A DNA stretch of 37,500 bases from an uncultured Tolumonas sp. (lineage in GTDB: Bacteria > Pseudomonadota > Gammaproteobacteria > Enterobacterales > Aeromonadaceae): NCBI RefSeq assembly GCF_963676665.1, contig NZ_OY781387.1:1-37500 (forward strand), written 5' to 3'. The notes under the pieces were generated by a model. That model was not told the origin of the DNA. It saw nothing but the letters and a program-made list of their open reading frames with translations, and searched no databases. Below, one piece after another: positions 30,626-37,500 of this stretch. Numbering within the stretch: the first letter of the stretch is position 1; each line of letters starts with the position of its first letter. The translations under genes and the position numbers were made by a program.

Positions 30626-31440
30626 TGAATCCAATTACCACGGAACCGCGTTGGGTTCGTTATCTGCTCATTCTCATCGGTGCGGGCTGGTTTGCTGCTC
30701 TGTTGTTACTTCCTTTAGCTGTGGTTTTCACTCAGGCGCTGGCAAAAGGTGTGGTCTTTTTCTGGCAAAGTTTAGCGGATACCGATGCGTTGGCGGCATT
30801 ACGCCTGACCTTGTTTACGGTCATTTGCTCAGTTCCCATGAATGTTATTTTTGGCTTAACCGCGGCTTGGGCGATTGGGCGTTTCCGGTTTCGTGGTCGG
30901 CAGGCGCTGATCACCTTGATTGATCTACCTTTTTCGGTGTCACCAGTCATTGCCGGTCTGATGTTTGTGCTGTTATTCGGCAACCGGGGTTGGTTTGGTG
31001 AATGGCTGCAGGCCCATGATCTGCACGTTATTTTTAATACTCCCGGCATCATTCTGGCGACCATGTTTATCACAGTTCCCTTTGTGGTGCGTGAACTGTT
31101 ACCTCAGATGGAAGCGCGTGGCGCGGAAGAAGAAGAGGCCGCACAGGTATTGGGCGCCAATGGCTGGCAGACTTTCTGGCGAGTCACCTTACCGGGTATT
31201 CGCTGGAGTTTGTTATACGGCGTGATCTTATGTACTGCCCGTGCGGTCGGTGAATTTGGTGCTGTATCGGTGGTTTCCGGCCATATTCGTGGGCAGACCA
31301 ATACGCTGCCGCTGCATATTGAAATTTTATATAACGAGTACCAGACCAACGCTGCATTTGCGGTAGCGTCACTGCTGGCGCTGTTTGGTTTGTTTACCTT
31401 GCTGGCGGACACGTTGTTAAGCCGCTTGCGCCATCGTTAA
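30625..31440 (+). CDS. cysW: Sulfate/thiosulfate ABC transporter permease CysW
   Basis: 271 aa with six predicted transmembrane helices, the PLAVVFTQALAKG segment typical of CysW, and the EAA loop (EEEAAQVLGANGWQTFW). The ATG at 30625 overlaps the cysT stop (TAATG) with GGAGG upstream; an 11-codon upstream extension is rejected. It lies 17 bp before cysA. Confidence 0.95.
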   Translation: MNPITTEPRWVRYLLILIGAGWFAALLLLPLAVVFTQALAKGVVFFWQSLADTDALAALRLTLFTVICSVPMNVIFGLTAAWAIGRFRFRGRQALITLIDLPFSVSPVIAGLMFVLLFGNRGWFGEWLQAHDLHVIFNTPGIILATMFITVPFVVRELLPQMEARGAEEEEAAQVLGANGWQTFWRVTLPGIRWSLLYGVILCTARAVGEFGAVSVVSGHIRGQTNTLPLHIEILYNEYQTNAAFAVASLLALFGLFTLLADTLLSRLRHR

Positions 31441-31457
31441 TTGAGGAGATGTAAGTC

Positions 31458-32543
31458 ATGAGTATTCAGGTAGAGCATATCGAGAAACGCTTCAACCAGT
31501 TTGCTGCGTTGCATGACATCAACATCACTTTCCCTTCCGGGGAGCTGGTGGCGCTGCTGGGGCCGTCGGGTTGTGGTAAAACCACGTTATTGCGTATTAT
31601 CGCCGGGCTTGAACAAGCCGATAGTGGTCGTATTCTGTTAAATGGCGCTGATGCGTCAGAATTGCATGTCCGTGAACGTAATGTTGGTTTTGTATTCCAG
31701 CATTATGCACTGTTCCGCCATATGACTATTTTTGAAAACGTGGCATTCGGACTGCGGGTTAAACCACGCAAAGTGCGTCCGAATGAAAATGTTATTCAAC
31801 AGAAAGTAAAACAGCTGTTGGAACTGGTGCAACTGGGACATGTCGCCGATCGTTATCCGACCCAGCTTTCTGGTGGTCAGCGGCAACGAGTGGCGTTAGC
31901 GCGTGCATTGGCGGTTGAGCCGCAAGTGCTGTTGCTGGACGAACCCTTCGGTGCACTAGATGCGCAAGTACGTAAAGAGTTACGCCGCTGGTTACGCCGT
32001 CTGCACGATGAACTGCACGTGACCAGCCTGTTCGTGACCCACGATCAGGAAGAAGCGTTGGAAGTGGCCGATCGGGTGGTGCTGATGAATGCTGGCAAAA
32101 TTGAGCAATTTGGTACACCGCAGGAAGTGTACGAAAAGCCGGCGACTGAATTTGTACACCGTTTCTTGGGCACGGTTAACCTGTTCCACGGCCATCTGCA
32201 AAGTGGACAACTGGAAGTGTCTGGTGCCACGCTAACCGAACAAATGTCCGGTCTGGCAACTACCGATACCCAAGCTATTGCGTATGTGCGCCCGCATGAA
32301 CTTGAACTACTACCAGCCAACATTCCGCATGGTATTCCGGCGACTGTCGTGCGAATTTTACCGTTTGGAGGTGCGTATCGTGTCGAAGTTTCCGCAAATA
32401 ATGGTGTCGCACGCACCTTGATTGAAGTCGATGTGCCACGTGAGCAGGTGGCTGTGTTAGAGTTACGTCCAGGATTATCAGTACGACTGGTGGCGCGACA
32501 AACGCAGCTCTATCAGTCTGAAACTAAGGAACGTGTGGCTTGA
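31458..32543 (+). CDS. cysA: Sulfate/thiosulfate ABC transporter ATP-binding protein CysA
   Basis: 361 aa. Walker [13 protein letters not shown] (about 35-46), the Q-loop [18 protein letters not shown], the signature [16 protein letters not shown] (about 136-151), Walker [13 protein letters not shown], and the switch histidine in VTHDQEEA are all intact. The C-terminal regulatory domain (about 245-350) is of the TOBE type seen in CysA. An AGGAG site precedes the ATG. The stop overlaps the TTG start of the next gene. Confidence 0.96.
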   Translation: MSIQVEHIEKRFNQFAALHDINITFPSGELVALLGPSGCGKTTLLRIIAGLEQADSGRILLNGADASELHVRERNVGFVFQHYALFRHMTIFENVAFGLRVKPRKVRPNENVIQQKVKQLLELVQLGHVADRYPTQLSGGQRQRVALARALAVEPQVLLLDEPFGALDAQVRKELRRWLRRLHDELHVTSLFVTHDQEEALEVADRVVLMNAGKIEQFGTPQEVYEKPATEFVHRFLGTVNLFHGHLQSGQLEVSGATLTEQMSGLATTDTQAIAYVRPHELELLPANIPHGIPATVVRILPFGGAYRVEVSANNGVARTLIEVDVPREQVAVLELRPGLSVRLVARQTQLYQSETKERVA

Positions 32544-33496
32544 ATTTTCAACAGCTCAAGATTATCCGCGAAGCAGCCCGCTGCCATTTCAACCTGACCG
32601 AAGTGGCGAATACGCTGTATACCTCACAATCGGGTGTCAGTCGGCATATCAAAGAGCTGGAAGATGAGCTGGGTGTGGAGTTGTTTATCCGCCGCGGGAA
32701 ACGTCTGTTAGGGATGACCGAACCGGGTAAAGCGCTGCTCACCATGGCCGAGCGTATTCTGACTGAAGCGAATAATATCCGCCGTTTGGCCGATAATTTT
32801 GCCAACAGCGATCGCGGGCGGTTACATGTTTCTACCACCCATACGCAGGCGCGTTATGCGTTACCGGGCATCATCAAAGAGTTCCGGACACAATATCCGC
32901 AAGTACAACTGGTGTTGCATCAGGGTAGCCCAAGCGAAATAGTTTCCATGCTGCTTAACGGTGAAACGGATATTGGTCTCACCAGTGAATTGATGGCCGA
33001 TTACGAAGAGATCGCGGCGTTTCCTTATTACAGTTGGCATCACGCCATCTTAGTGCCGCGTGGCCATCCATTAACGGAATTGCCACAGGTAACGCTGGAA
33101 GATCTCAGCGCGTGGCCATTGGTGACTTATCAATCCGGCTTAACCGGGCGGACTAAAATTGATGCCGCGTTTGCAATGGCCGATATTGAGCCGGATATCG
33201 TCTTGAGTGCACAAGATTCTGATGTGATCAAAACCTATGTGGAGCTGGGTTTAGGCGTCGGTATTCTGGCGGATATGGCGATTGATTCGGTTAAAGACAG
33301 TAATTTAGTGCGTATCAATGCCGAGCATCTGTTTCCCGCCAATACCGCTTGGTTTGGACTGAAAAAGGGTAAGTTCCAACCCAATTTTGCCTGGCGTTTT
33401 CTGCAGATCTGTAACCCATCATTGGCGATCAGCGATATTCAGGCGCAAGTCTTTGCAACCGGTGAAGTTCAAACACCATTGCACTACGAGATCTAA
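32540..33496 (+). CDS. cysB: CysB-like LysR-family transcriptional regulator
   Basis: 318 aa. The N-terminal winged helix-turn-helix (about 1-60: [33 protein letters not shown]) and the C-terminal effector domain with [10 protein letters not shown] and [12 protein letters not shown] match the CysB/Cbl group. CysB activates sulfate assimilation genes and responds to N-acetylserine or sulfate-derived ligands. The only start giving the family N-terminus is TTG at 32540, inside the last codons of cysA (TTGA overlap), with AAGGA nine bases upstream. Translation is therefore probably coupled to cysA. Whether this is the main CysB or a Cbl-like paralogue cannot be settled here. Confidence 0.88.
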   Translation: MNFQQLKIIREAARCHFNLTEVANTLYTSQSGVSRHIKELEDELGVELFIRRGKRLLGMTEPGKALLTMAERILTEANNIRRLADNFANSDRGRLHVSTTHTQARYALPGIIKEFRTQYPQVQLVLHQGSPSEIVSMLLNGETDIGLTSELMADYEEIAAFPYYSWHHAILVPRGHPLTELPQVTLEDLSAWPLVTYQSGLTGRTKIDAAFAMADIEPDIVLSAQDSDVIKTYVELGLGVGILADMAIDSVKDSNLVRINAEHLFPANTAWFGLKKGKFQPNFAWRFLQICNPSLAISDIQAQVFATGEVQTPLHYEI

Positions 33497-33522
33497 GCCA
33501 CAGATAAAATTGAGCGAGATGG

Positions 33523-33547
33523 AAGGGTTGAGATTAGTTCAACCCTT
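33523..33547. terminator. Hairpin between the converging cysB-like and tusA genes
   Basis: AAGGGTTGA and TCAACCCTT form a perfect 9-bp stem with a 7-nt loop that overlaps the tusA stop. Neither side has a strong T tract, so it may only be a weak bidirectional terminator or an RNA-stabilising hairpin. Confidence 0.35.
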
Positions 33548-33782
33548 TACGGATCAGATAGCGATAGGGCGGTTGTTCGGTTTCACTGGCTAACAGGGTG
33601 TGATCCATGAAACGGCAGAAACTGGGAATATCGCGCACTGTCGCCGGATCATCGGCAATCACCAGCAATGTCTCGCCGTCTTGCATCAACCGCACGGTTT
33701 TACGCACCATCATCACTGGTTCCGGGCAGCGCAAGCCGCTGGCATCCAGAGTCTGGTTGATGTCATCTGCCGAAAAAGTCAT
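33534..33782 (-). CDS. tusA: Sulfur carrier protein TusA
   Basis: 82 aa, the usual length. The family signature [17 protein letters not shown] includes the single active cysteine (about residue 19), and the C-terminal half has the SirA-type fold. TusA takes persulfide sulfur from IscS and passes it to the TusBCDE relay for tRNA 2-thiouridine and to other acceptors. It lies convergent to the sulfate cluster, consistent with a sulfur theme but on its own transcript. An AGGAG site precedes the ATG. Confidence 0.94.
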   Translation of the reverse strand: MTFSADDINQTLDASGLRCPEPVMMVRKTVRLMQDGETLLVIADDPATVRDIPSFCRFMDHTLLASETEQPPYRYLIRKGLN

Positions 33783-33822
33783 GTTTGCTCCTGTGAATCA
33801 ACTATCCACATAAAGCATATCA

Positions 33823-35076
33823 TTAACGTTGCGCAGAGAGTACCGCCCGCGCCAGCTGGCGGGCAGCCCGTTTGGCATCGCCATCCGGATTATTGAAATA
33901 ACCCGCTAATACATCACCGATGGCCTGTCGGACATAGCTAGAATTCGCCATGCCTTCAGCCATGCTCGGCACCAATTCCTGTTGTTTAATGGCTTGTTGT
34001 AACTGTTGAGCAGAATGTTGCGCACACTGGTCAAAATCCGTCAGCGTCTGGTTATTTAACACCGGAATAGACCCTTTTACCCGATTAAAGGCATGCTGAA
34101 AATCGGAAGTCATGATCATGTTCACTAGTTGCAACTGCGCTTGTTGTTTCTGCTGACTTTGCACATCAAACATCGCTATCGAATCGAGATTGTAACTGAA
34201 TTTGCCGTCAGTGCCGGGTGCTGGTAAACAAAGAATATCTTTGCCTGGTACCACGTTTGCCGCAGTCAGTTCACCTTTTACCCAGTCGCCCATTAACTGC
34301 ATGGCGGCTGAGCCTTCGATCAGCATGTGTGTCGCTTGATTCCAGTTTGTGCCACCGTAGTCATCTGCAATATATTCCCGTAGCTGGTGGAACAGCTCCA
34401 GTAAATGCTGCATGGTGTCGCTTTGCAACGCGGTTTGATCCAACTGAATAAACGCTCGGCGGTAAAAATCACTGCCGCCTTCACCCAATACAATCGCTTC
34501 AAACAAAATCGCCAATTGCCATTGATCATCGCCAATCGCCAACGGCGTAATGCCGGCTTGTTTTAGTTTTTTGGCAACAACTAATAACTCAGACCAGGTT
34601 GCAGGTGGCGTGAGTTGCAGGCGTTGAAACACTTTCGGGTTAACCCACAACCAATTGACGCGGTGAATGCCGATCGGTACCGCAACATAATGACCTTTTG
34701 ACTGCACACTGTGCTGCACAAACTCAGGCAACACCTGTTCCCAGCCGTTTTGCTGCGCAACGTTATCGAGATTACGTAAGAAGCCCAACGCAGCCCACTC
34801 TTGCAGTTCACTACCTTTCAGGTGTGCAGCTTCTGGTGGAGTACCAGAGAGGGCGCGGCTTTTTAATACTGTCATGGCTGATTTGCCGCCACCACCGGAA
34901 ATGGCGGAATCCTGCCACTCATTGCCCAATGCCTGCCAGTAGCTGCGTAATACTCCGGCGGCTTTGGCTTCGCCACCGGCGGTCCACCAATGCAATACTT
35001 CAACTGACGAAGCCATTGCAGAGACAGATACCAGTGACAGCATCAAACTGGAAACAAGGTAAGAACGGAGGGTCAT
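33823..35076 (-). CDS. Sugar-type periplasmic substrate-binding protein, no permease nearby
   Basis: 417 aa with a signal peptide (cleavage near AMA-SSVEVLHWW). The mature protein fits the COG1653/GtsA-like carbohydrate-binding family: EVLHWWTAGGEAKA, GGGGKSAMTVLKSRALSGTPPEAAHL, and the GSAAMQLMGDWVKGEL motif. Transport operons of this type normally continue into two permease genes and an ATPase; here the next gene is tusA and none is seen. It is the last gene after a response regulator and histidine kinase, with only 2 bp between its start and the kinase stop. The ATG ending 35076 is preferred (AAGGAA six bases upstream) over a TTG two codons earlier. It may present a ligand to the kinase, or serve a permease encoded elsewhere. 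Confidence 0.85.
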   Translation of the reverse strand: MTLRSYLVSSLMLSLVSVSAMASSVEVLHWWTAGGEAKAAGVLRSYWQALGNEWQDSAISGGGGKSAMTVLKSRALSGTPPEAAHLKGSELQEWAALGFLRNLDNVAQQNGWEQVLPEFVQHSVQSKGHYVAVPIGIHRVNWLWVNPKVFQRLQLTPPATWSELLVVAKKLKQAGITPLAIGDDQWQLAILFEAIVLGEGGSDFYRRAFIQLDQTALQSDTMQHLLELFHQLREYIADDYGGTNWNQATHMLIEGSAAMQLMGDWVKGELTAANVVPGKDILCLPAPGTDGKFSYNLDSIAMFDVQSQQKQQAQLQLVNMIMTSDFQHAFNRVKGSIPVLNNQTLTDFDQCAQHSAQQLQQAIKQQELVPSMAEGMANSSYVRQAIGDVLAGYFNNPDGDAKRAARQLARAVLSAQR

Positions 35077-35078
35077 TA

Positions 35079-36551
35079 TCAATTCCTTGGCAAGGAAAGA
35101 ATGGCTTGTAAGCCACCGTGTAAACGGTTTTCCAACACTAAATCGCCACCATGAGCGCGGGCAATACTGCGTGCAATCCCCAAACCAAGGCCATTACCGC
35201 TGCTATCTTGTGCTAGTCGGTAATAAGGCTCAAACACCTTTTCCAACTGCTGCTCCGGCAAGCCTGGGCCTTCATCAATGACGTAGAGGTATAGCATGTT
35301 GGTTTTGCTGTTTTTTTCCAAATCATCCATCACGATCACGCGAGCTTGATCACCATATTTAATCGCGTTATCAATCAAATTGGCGATACAGCGTTTTAGC
35401 GCCAGTGGTTTACCGCGATATAAGTATTTGCAATGGCCTTCAATCGTCAGATGTGGATCGAGCAAGTTGTAGTCTTCCGCCATGCCCGCCAACAGCTGAT
35501 TAATGTCGATCTCTTCAATATTTTCGTGGATGTGGGTGTCTTTCACCGTCTGAAGTGCGCCCTTGACCATCATCTCGAGGTCATCCAGATCTTTGCTGAA
35601 TTTAGCAAACTGCGTATCGTCATCGAGTAACTCCACGCGCAGGCGCAACCGGGTAATCGGTGTTTTCAAATCGTGGGAAATCGAACTGAACAGCTTTTCG
35701 CGATCGCTGATATAACGGCGGATCCGCTGCTGCATAATATTGATCGCCCGGGTCACCGCGACAATTTCACTGGCGCCGGCTTCCGGTAACGGCGGTTGAT
35801 CAATATCTTTCCCCAGACTGACTGCTGCCGCTGCTAAATGGCGTAACGGACGTGTTTGCCAGCGTACCAGCGCAAAGGTGAACGGGAATAGAATAATGGT
35901 CAGCAGAATAATGAAACGAAATTGATGTGGTGAAACCACGTCTTCATCCAGTGTCATATAGGGGGCTGGTAATAACGCGGCCAAATACAACCAGTCGCCA
36001 TTTTCTAGCTTGATCTGCGTCACCATAATAGGCGGATTAATCGGCTCCATTAATAAGGTATAACGCGACCAGGAGGGAGGTATATCTGATAGCAACGTTT
36101 CATTATTAAAAACATGCAATTCGGCGGGGTACGAAAAATCTGTCTTGATCTGCATACTCTGTCCGAGTTTATGCAGTAGCGTCTGATTAACTTCTTTTAG
36201 TACCACTTGTTTTTTCGGGCTATCAGGAATGCCATTTAGCCGGATTTCTTCTTTGTTTAGTGAAACAAAAAAACGACTGCCACCCATATTACGTAACTGA
36301 TCTAAAGCAATCGGGCGATATTGCAAGGGCAGCGATTTAAAGAAACTTACGGTGGAGGCTGCCGAATTAGCCAGGTCACGGGTTGCTGCCAGCATGCCCT
36401 CTAATTCTCGCTTTTCCAGTTGCTGCATCCAAATACCGGAAATCAGGCTTTGGGCTAATACAATCGCCAGCAGCAACAAAACTAACATCCGCGATAACAA
36501 CGATCGCGGCACAAACAATGAAAAAAAGCGACGTAACCAGCTAGTCTTCAT
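35079..36551 (-). CDS. Membrane sensor histidine kinase
   Basis: 490 aa. Transmembrane helices at about 20-42 and 212-232 flank a periplasmic domain of about 170 residues, followed by a HAMP region and the EnvZ-type kinase core: H-box FSSISHDLKTPITRLR, N-box NLIDNAIKYG, DEGPGLP and GNGLGLGIARSIARAHGG. All catalytic residues are present. The start at the ATG ending 36551 (MKTSWLRRFF) overlaps the response regulator gene by 11 bp, showing coupling. The kinase should phosphorylate that regulator. The large periplasmic domain and the adjoining binding-protein gene suggest a sugar-type signal. Confidence 0.92.
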   Translation of the reverse strand: MKTSWLRRFFSLFVPRSLLSRMLVLLLLAIVLAQSLISGIWMQQLEKRELEGMLAATRDLANSAASTVSFFKSLPLQYRPIALDQLRNMGGSRFFVSLNKEEIRLNGIPDSPKKQVVLKEVNQTLLHKLGQSMQIKTDFSYPAELHVFNNETLLSDIPPSWSRYTLLMEPINPPIMVTQIKLENGDWLYLAALLPAPYMTLDEDVVSPHQFRFIILLTIILFPFTFALVRWQTRPLRHLAAAAVSLGKDIDQPPLPEAGASEIVAVTRAINIMQQRIRRYISDREKLFSSISHDLKTPITRLRLRVELLDDDTQFAKFSKDLDDLEMMVKGALQTVKDTHIHENIEEIDINQLLAGMAEDYNLLDPHLTIEGHCKYLYRGKPLALKRCIANLIDNAIKYGDQARVIVMDDLEKNSKTNMLYLYVIDEGPGLPEQQLEKVFEPYYRLAQDSSGNGLGLGIARSIARAHGGDLVLENRLHGGLQAILSLPRN

Positions 36552-37263
36552 GTACAACATCTGCAATCAGCATATAGCCGCTGCCACGAATGGTTTTGAT
36601 AATGCGAGGCCCTTTACCGTTATCCCCCAATTTCTGGCGTAAACGGCTGATTTGCACATCAATACCACGTTCCATTGGCAACGATTCACGCCCTCGGGTG
36701 GCATCACTAATTGCATCGCGATCCAGAATTTGTCCCGGATGTTGTAAAAAGAGGTGCAATAAAATGAAATCACTGCCAGTCAGATCGATGCTAGAGCCAT
36801 CATCGTGCGTCAGCAGTTGTGTTCTTGAGTCCAGCGTCCAGCCAGCAAATTTCAGTTTACGACCAGAAACCACTTCTTTTTCTGGTTGACGGAATTCAGC
36901 GCGTCGTAATAAGGCTTTAATACGTGCCATCAATTCACGTGGGCTAAAGGGTTTCGCAATGTAGTCATCCGCACCCAATTCCAGACCAATCACTCGATCT
37001 GCTTCATCAGAAGCTGCAGTGAGCATAATAATCGGTACTTGTGATTTGCGGCGGATCTGCTGACACAGGCTGAAACCATCATCACCTGGCATCATAATAT
37101 CCAGAATGATCAACTCGGGTGTAGCCAGTGCCAGTTGCTGGTACATTTCGACACCATCGCCGGCAGTCAAAACATCAAAACCAGCACGCGTCAGGTACTC
37201 TTTCAATAATTCCCTGATTTCCTGATCATCATCCACAATCAGAATGGGTTTACCTTTAGCCAT
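36541..37263 (-). CDS. OmpR-family response regulator
   Basis: 240 aa. The receiver domain (1 to about 120) has the acidic pocket VDDD, the phospho-acceptor aspartate in LIILDIMMPGDDG, the conserved TA, and AKPFSPREL. The winged-helix domain (about 140-235) ends with MERGIDVQISRLRQKLG and IIKTIRGSGYML. The ATG ending 37263 (MAKGKPILIVDDD) is preferred over a 10-codon upstream extension. It is first in the operon with the kinase and the binding protein. The output is most similar in layout to OmpR/RstA-type activators. Confidence 0.94.
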   Translation of the reverse strand: MAKGKPILIVDDDQEIRELLKEYLTRAGFDVLTAGDGVEMYQQLALATPELIILDIMMPGDDGFSLCQQIRRKSQVPIIMLTAASDEADRVIGLELGADDYIAKPFSPRELMARIKALLRRAEFRQPEKEVVSGRKLKFAGWTLDSRTQLLTHDDGSSIDLTGSDFILLHLFLQHPGQILDRDAISDATRGRESLPMERGIDVQISRLRQKLGDNGKGPRIIKTIRGSGYMLIADVVHED

Positions 37264-37351
37264 GAACAACCTTCGTACAATTCTGCAATGCAAGAATTGA
37301 ACACATTATGTTGCGAAAAAGCAAGAAAACGGCAAAGAACGTACGGCTAAA

Positions 37352-37370
37352 TTGCAGATTGTATCTGCAA
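37352..37370. promoter_or_regulatory. 19-bp inverted repeat, candidate operator
   Basis: TTGCAGAT-TGT-ATCTGCAA is a perfect 8-bp inverted repeat with a 3-nt centre. It lies in the 197-bp gap between the response regulator gene and the divergent gene at 37461, just upstream of a promoter-like sequence. It could bind a dimeric regulator of either gene. No protein is assigned. Confidence 0.45.
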
Positions 37371-37380
37371 CCGGTTCCAA

Positions 37381-37408
37381 TTGAACTTTTTGTTGCATGG
37401 TATATATA
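37381..37408 (+). promoter_or_regulatory. Putative sigma-70 promoter of the gene at 37461
   Basis: TTGAAC (37381-37386) and TATATA (37403-37408) are spaced 16 bp apart and lie about 50 bp before the start codon at 37461. The match is fair but unproven. Confidence 0.4.
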
Positions 37409-37460
37409 AAAGGAAAGCTTGCTAATATAAGCAGAGCTAATCAGAGGATGAATCAAACTC

Positions 37461-37500
37461 ATGACTAAACGTATTCTGGTGTTGTATTCCAGCCGAGAAG
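37461..37500 (+). CDS. Flavodoxin-like protein, possibly HemG (5' end only)
   Basis: Only the first 13 codons are in the window (MTKRILVLYSSRE). The start resembles the flavodoxin-type phosphate-binding loop, and most closely HemG, the menaquinone-dependent protoporphyrinogen oxidase, which begins in a similar way (LILFSTRDG). A six-codon reading frame (ATG at 37448) overlaps the start in another frame. The assignment rests on very little sequence. Confidence 0.45.
   Translation, partial: MTKRILVLYSSRE

Noticed and set aside
33798-33807. CTATCCACA, a near match to a DnaA box upstream of tusA
   Set aside because: A single isolated box with one mismatch, far from dnaA, is expected by chance in a window this size.

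Overview
The window looks like the dnaA end of a gammaproteobacterial chromosome, most likely from an Aeromonadales relative (Tolumonas/Aeromonas-like). Three things suggest this: a conserved mnmE-yidC-yidD-rnpA-rpmH block on the minus strand; a dnaA-dnaN-recF-gyrB block on the plus strand; and gammaproteobacterial versions of glyQS, avtA, zntB, tag and a cys sulfate operon. The genus is a guess from gene content and moderate base composition, because no database search was possible. I see no tRNA, rRNA, prophage or CRISPR array.

1-5000: a KfrA-type DNA-binding coiled-coil gene and mnmE converge on a shared terminator. Each is broken by what looks like a single missing base. The intact yidC-yidD-rnpA-rpmH cluster (membrane insertase, RNase P protein, ribosomal protein L34) follows. 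5000-9550: a large three-part lysophospholipid transporter/acyltransferase/acyl-ACP synthetase fusion and a divergent helix-turn-helix gene precede dnaA. The stretch just before dnaA holds two perfect DnaA boxes and six GATC sites within 87 bases, so it is an origin candidate or a DnaA/SeqA-controlled dnaA promoter. 9551-15640: dnaA, dnaN, recF and gyrB end at a strong terminator. A perfect 16-bp parS (ParB-binding) palindrome lies in the end of recF, and a second one lies at 23137, upstream of avtA.

15640-17310: an IS200/IS605-type element carries a terminator-like left hairpin and a second hairpin that hides the tnpA start codon. An IS1595-family element has inserted into its tnpA, leaving a 10-bp direct repeat, and the tnpA reading frame can be rebuilt across the insertion.

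17422-21840: a periplasmic polyamine-binding-type protein overlaps by 4 bp a membrane HAMP-GGDEF-EAL protein with a degenerate GGDEF half and an intact-looking EAL half. This is the arrangement of the Vibrio NspS-MbaA polyamine sensing pair. A PAS-GGDEF diguanylate cyclase with an intact active site converges on it. 21869-27924: avtA, glyS-glyQ, tag and zntB are housekeeping genes.

28041-33782: a sulfate assimilation cluster comprises a sulfate-binding protein, a small serine hydrolase, cysT-cysW-cysA and a CysB-like regulator whose TTG start overlaps the cysA stop, followed by a convergent tusA. 33823-37500: a tight minus-strand operon encodes an OmpR-type response regulator, a histidine kinase and a sugar-type periplasmic binding protein with no permease nearby, which suggests the binding protein may feed the kinase. 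The window ends in the first codons of a probable flavodoxin/HemG-like gene.

The most interesting features are the paired parS sites beside the dnaA region, the nested insertion sequences with a self-silencing tnpA leader, and two separate cases of a binding protein encoded with a membrane signalling protein rather than with transporter genes.
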